Assembly (NCBI RefSeq): GCF_003934165.1
Contig: NZ_ML133508.1
Coordinates: 62,001-126,000 of the forward strand
DNA length: 64,000 nucleotides
Direction: 5' to 3'
DNA from: Borborobacter arsenicus
GTDB lineage: Bacteria > Pseudomonadota > Alphaproteobacteria > Rhizobiales > Rhizobiaceae
Shown one piece after another: positions 61,010-64,000 of the stretch (the stretch's first letter is position 1; each line of letters begins with the position of its first letter). Under the pieces are notes generated by a model that worked only from the letters and a program-made list of their open reading frames with translations, ran no database searches and was not told the origin of the DNA. Position numbers and translations under genes: made by a program.

Positions 61010-62149
61010 CTACGACCCCTTGTATTCCGACCAGAAGTCGTTCCAGTCCTCGAGGCTCTGCTGAACCGGCAGCTGGCGGTACTTGATACGACCGCTGCGG
61101 ATCAGTTCCATGGCATTGTTGCTTTCCGTGAGCAGCATGCCCTGCCGCTTGGCCTCTTCCGGCGTTTCCTTCGCCAGCAATTCCCAGCCTTTCTGGTTCG
61201 GGATGAGGCATGGGTAGGCCACCATATTGGCCGATTTCACCTGGCCCTTAGCCGATGTGATGTACTGGATCCACTTCTTGGCCAGATCGCCCTTTTGCGT
61301 GCCCTTGCCGATGGAGAAGGATTCGGTGAATTGCAGGCCGCCTTCCTCGGGAATGACGCTGCGCACCTTGGCGCCATTGCGTTCCAGAGTACCGGTGATC
61401 CAGTCGCCAATGCCGGCCATGGCCAGCATCTGCCCGTTCTGCAATGAGGAGAACGTGCCGCCATAGTCGAAGAACCCGCCGATCTGCGGGCGCAGCGTCA
61501 TCGTTTTTTCCTGCACGGCATCCCAAGCCGTCTCGTCTATGTCGTAAGGGGTGGCATTGCCGTTCAGCAGGCTGACCTGACCCAGATTAGGCAGGTGCCA
61601 GTCGAAATGGCCGACCTTGCCCTTCAGTTTCTCGGTCCAGTAGACATTGTATGTGGAGGCTTCCTTTTCGGTGATCGCCTCGGTGTTGTAGGCGACGCCG
61701 AGGAAGCCGAAGCGGGTGATGACCGAATAGAGGTCGTTATCCACCCAGTGTCCCGGGAATTTCTGGAACTCGGGGAAGAAATCGTCGAACGGATAGTCGG
61801 CAGGATCGAGCTTCTCGATATAGCCGGCAGCGTTGAGTTGCTGAACATATTCGGCATCCGACAAGATGAGATCGAAGGTTCCGGACGGCGACTGGGCGAT
61901 CAGCCCCAGCATATTGTCACCGCCGGTATAGTATTTCGGCTTGAATTTGACGTTGTTCTCGGCCTCGAATTCACTCACCATGTCTGGCTCGGCGTGGCCG
62001 TACCAGGCAAGCATGGTGAGTTCGACAGGCTCGGCAAAGGCAAGCCGGCTGAGGAATGGCGTGGACAGAGCCCCACCACCGATCGCAGCCGCGCCCTTCA
62101 AGATATTGCGGCGGGTATGAACGCCCGACAGCGTCTCCTTGATAGTCAT
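61010..62149 (-). CDS. Polyamine-type ABC transporter substrate-binding protein, Tat signal
   Basis: A 379-residue periplasmic protein of the PotD/SBP_bac_8 class. The N terminus has a twin-arginine motif, HTRRNILKGAAAIGGG, followed by a typical opening VELTMLAWYGHAEPDMVSEF. Later blocks include SGTFDLILSDAEYVQQL and a C-terminal LEDWNDFWSEYKG. It delivers a cationic amine or related solute to the permeases. ATG 62149 is chosen because it precedes the Tat motif by the usual distance. Confidence 0.91.
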   Translation of the reverse strand: MTIKETLSGVHTRRNILKGAAAIGGGALSTPFLSRLAFAEPVELTMLAWYGHAEPDMVSEFEAENNVKFKPKYYTGGDNMLGLIAQSPSGTFDLILSDAEYVQQLNAAGYIEKLDPADYPFDDFFPEFQKFPGHWVDNDLYSVITRFGFLGVAYNTEAITEKEASTYNVYWTEKLKGKVGHFDWHLPNLGQVSLLNGNATPYDIDETAWDAVQEKTMTLRPQIGGFFDYGGTFSSLQNGQMLAMAGIGDWITGTLERNGAKVRSVIPEEGGLQFTESFSIGKGTQKGDLAKKWIQYITSAKGQVKSANMVAYPCLIPNQKGWELLAKETPEEAKRQGMLLTESNNAMELIRSGRIKYRQLPVQQSLEDWNDFWSEYKGS

Positions 62150-62245
62150 CGCATTCCCCTTTTTTGCTTGTTGTTGTTCGCACGGTATGCAGGGCGAGTG
62201 CATTTGAAAAATTAATTCTAATAATTTTGTTATTTGCGACGCTTA

Positions 62246-63157
62246 TTAACGGGTCAGCTTGCCTTCGCGCCTTACGGGGTCTGCGGAGGCTCCCGCCTCG
62301 TCCAGTCGCGAGATGATGTGATTGACCAGACGGATGCCCGCATCGGACAGGCGCGGGTGCTTGTAGAACAGGCCGACACGGATTTCCGCCAGTGGCGGGA
62401 AGCCGTCGCTTTCATCCAGTACCCTCATGCCCGGCCGCATGGTGTAGCGCGTCAGGGCGCTGGCCCCGAGACCGTTGATGACCGCATTTTGCAGGCCGGA
62501 TATGCCAGGGCCGGTATAGGCCACGCGCCAGCGTATCCGCGCAGCATCGAGTGCCTGGATCATGCGCGCGCGATACGCACAGCCCTCAGGATGGGCTGCA
62601 AGCGGCACGCCGGTGGCGGGATCGAAACGCGCGTTCTCGGCGGCCGCCCAGATCGGCCGCTCAATCCAGGATCGCGACAAATACTGGGCCCGCTCGTTAT
62701 CGACCATGGCAATGGCAAGGTCGAGCTCATCGGCCCGCAGCCGCTCCAGCACCTCGGCGCTCCAGCCGCAATAGATCTCCAGCGATATCTCCGAGTGCTG
62801 GCGCGTATATTCGGTGATGACCCCCTGCAGGAAGGCCACTGCGTAATCGTTCGGCAACCCGATGCGCAGCACGCCGGCGATCTTGGCACGGTTGAAATAA
62901 GAGGCGGCTTCATCGTTCAGCCGTAGGATCTCGCGCGCATAGCTCAGCAGGATTTCGCCTTCGCTGGTCAGCAATAGCGTGCGCCCGACCTGCTTGACGA
63001 TCGGAGACCCAACCAGTTCCTCCAAGCGTCGCATCTGCAGGGAAATCGCGGGCTGCGTACGGCCCAAAACCTCGCCCGCCTTGGTGTAAGCGCCAAGATC
63101 GATCACCGACACAAAGGTGCGCAGCAGGTCGGTCTGGAGATTGATGATATTGCGCAT
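62246..63157 (-). CDS. LysR-family transcriptional regulator
   Basis: A 303-residue LysR regulator. The helix-turn-helix (about residues 5-64) reads LLRTFVSVIDLGAYTKAGEV and GRTQPAISLQMRRLEELVG; the effector domain follows (about 88-290), with GVLRIGLPNDYAVAFLQGVI at its start. It lies between the transporter genes and the divergent creatininase-family gene, and probably controls both. ATG 63157 (MRNIINLQT) fits the family; a seven-residue extension to 63178 is possible. Confidence 0.92.
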   Translation of the reverse strand: MRNIINLQTDLLRTFVSVIDLGAYTKAGEVLGRTQPAISLQMRRLEELVGSPIVKQVGRTLLLTSEGEILLSYAREILRLNDEAASYFNRAKIAGVLRIGLPNDYAVAFLQGVITEYTRQHSEISLEIYCGWSAEVLERLRADELDLAIAMVDNERAQYLSRSWIERPIWAAAENARFDPATGVPLAAHPEGCAYRARMIQALDAARIRWRVAYTGPGISGLQNAVINGLGASALTRYTMRPGMRVLDESDGFPPLAEIRVGLFYKHPRLSDAGIRLVNHIISRLDEAGASADPVRREGKLTR

Positions 63158-63254
63158 GGATTTCGATTCTTCATGCAAGGATGATGATTATAAATTTCTC
63201 ATATCAGGCAGACATCATCAAATGATTGTTCATCAGGAAAAATGGGAGATGAAC
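63158..63254. promoter_or_regulatory. Divergent promoter region between lysR and creatininase-family gene
   Basis: A 97-bp AT-rich gap. It holds GATGATG (63180-63186) and CATCATC (63213-63219) as a 7-bp inverted repeat and the segment ATTATAAATTTCTCATAT. This is a plausible LysR binding region, but no clear T-N11-A box stands out. GGGAGAT precedes the ATG at 63255. Confidence 0.35.
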
Positions 63255-64000
63255 ATGTCTGAACAAAGTGTTTTTGCCGCCGAGCTTTCCTGGCCGGACT
63301 ATGATGCACGGGTGCGTGACGGAAAGGTTCCGATCCTGCTGCCTATCGGCTCGATGGAGCAGCACGGCCACCACATGCCGATGAATGTCGATGTGCTTCT
63401 ACCGGTGGAATTTGCACGGCGCGTCGCCATGCAGACAGGCGCGCTTGTCGCCCCGCCCTTCACCTATGGCTATAAATCGCACCAGAAATCCGGTGGCGGC
63501 AATTATTTGCCCGGCACCACGAGCCTCGACGGCGCGACACTGGTTGCAGCTCTGCGCGACGTCCTCAAGGAATTCGCCCGTCATGGCGTGCGCCGGATTT
63601 GCCTGTTCAACGGCCATTTCGAGAATTCGTGGTTCATCATTGAGGGCATCGACCTGGCGTTGCGCGAACTCAAGTGGGGTGGCATCGACGACATGAAGGT
63701 GGTTGTCCTGTCCTACTGGGACTTCGTCGACAAGGATACGATCAAGCGCCTCTACCCCAAGGGTTTCCCTGGTTGGGAGATCGAGCATGGCGGCGTTCTG
63801 GAAACCTCGCTGATGCTGGCGCTTCACCCCGAACAGGTGCGCCTGGAGCGCGCAATCGACCATGCGCCGGCAAGCTTTCCGCCCTATGACGTCTATCCGC
63901 CAAAGCCGGAATGGGCGCCCGCCAGCGGCACACTGTCCTCACCGAAGGAAGCGTCGGCTGAAAAGGGTGAGATCCTGCTCCAGGTCTGCGTGGACGGCAT
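63255..64000 (+). CDS. Creatininase family protein (partial)
   Basis: The first 248 residues of a creatininase-family amidohydrolase, cut by the window end. Metal ligands are visible in LPIGSMEQHGHHMPMNVDV (Glu, His, Asp), NGHFENSWF (His) and IEHGGVLETS (Glu). The family opens cyclic amides such as creatinine, or cleaves formamides in cofactor synthesis. The start ATG 63255 has GGGAGAT six bases upstream; ATG 63249 is an alternative. It diverges from a LysR regulator next to an amine transporter, suggesting catabolism of the imported compound. Confidence 0.88.
   Translation, partial: MSEQSVFAAELSWPDYDARVRDGKVPILLPIGSMEQHGHHMPMNVDVLLPVEFARRVAMQTGALVAPPFTYGYKSHQKSGGGNYLPGTTSLDGATLVAALRDVLKEFARHGVRRICLFNGHFENSWFIIEGIDLALRELKWGGIDDMKVVVLSYWDFVDKDTIKRLYPKGFPGWEIEHGGVLETSLMLALHPEQVRLERAIDHAPASFPPYDVYPPKPEWAPASGTLSSPKEASAEKGEILLQVCVDG

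Overview
The window looks like a chromosomal segment of a Hyphomicrobiales (Rhizobiales) alphaproteobacterium, most likely near Mesorhizobium, Aquamicrobium or Nitratireductor. The evidence is the high GC content, the small SRP RNA directly before dnaX-ebfC-recR, the leucyl aminopeptidase / MarR / NlpC-P60 trio, a membrane-anchored CycM-type cytochrome c, DUF6481 and DUF805 proteins, and intergenic palindromes of the kind common in that order. Genus is inferred from remembered gene order and protein flavour, not from a search.

Layout. 1-4650: a hydantoinase/oxoprolinase pair (hyuB, partial hyuA) diverges from an orphan branched-chain-amino-acid-type binding protein and a cupin regulator. The shared promoter region has two TTGACA-N17 promoters, each with a TAAGTA-type site on its -10. 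4795-9001: periplasmic nitrate reductase napEDABC. 9201-13830: TPR lipoprotein, M17 aminopeptidase, MarR regulator, NlpC/P60 hydrolase, hydroxyacid dehydrogenase. 13846-21608: a yej-type peptide ABC transporter with two binding proteins. 21760-25697: CycM, kdsB, pheA, nudC, HIT protein. 25816-30207: SRP RNA, dnaX, ebfC, recR and a lytic transglycosylase. 30209-34684: two luciferase-like monooxygenases, small proteins and rmuC. 34787-41804: def-fmt-GNAT-truA, and dapE and dapD of lysine synthesis. 41991-47629: LOG protein, a copper-handling pair (DUF2946 and a YcnI-PCuAC fusion), nucleotidase, diguanylate cyclase, small unknowns and a HEPN-like protein.

48299-55935 is the most unusual locus. 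A 630-residue Gln-Gly / Asn / Gly-rich protein and a 659-residue protein with an internally repeated module precede a type I secretion ABC exporter (with a long N-terminal extension and Gln at the usual H-loop His) and its HlyD-type adaptor. The four genes are collinear, and I infer a type I system exporting one or both upstream products, perhaps as surface or matrix proteins. Hairpins lie in the long leader and just after the glycine-rich gene.

56486-64000: an endonuclease/exonuclease/phosphatase-family protein, tRNA-Arg(ACG), and a polyamine-type ABC transporter with a LysR regulator and a divergent creatininase-family gene cut by the window end.

A theme across the window is intergenic palindromic repeats placed so that their outermost bases supply or abut the stop codon of the neighbouring gene (napC, pheA, ghrA-like, pepA-like).
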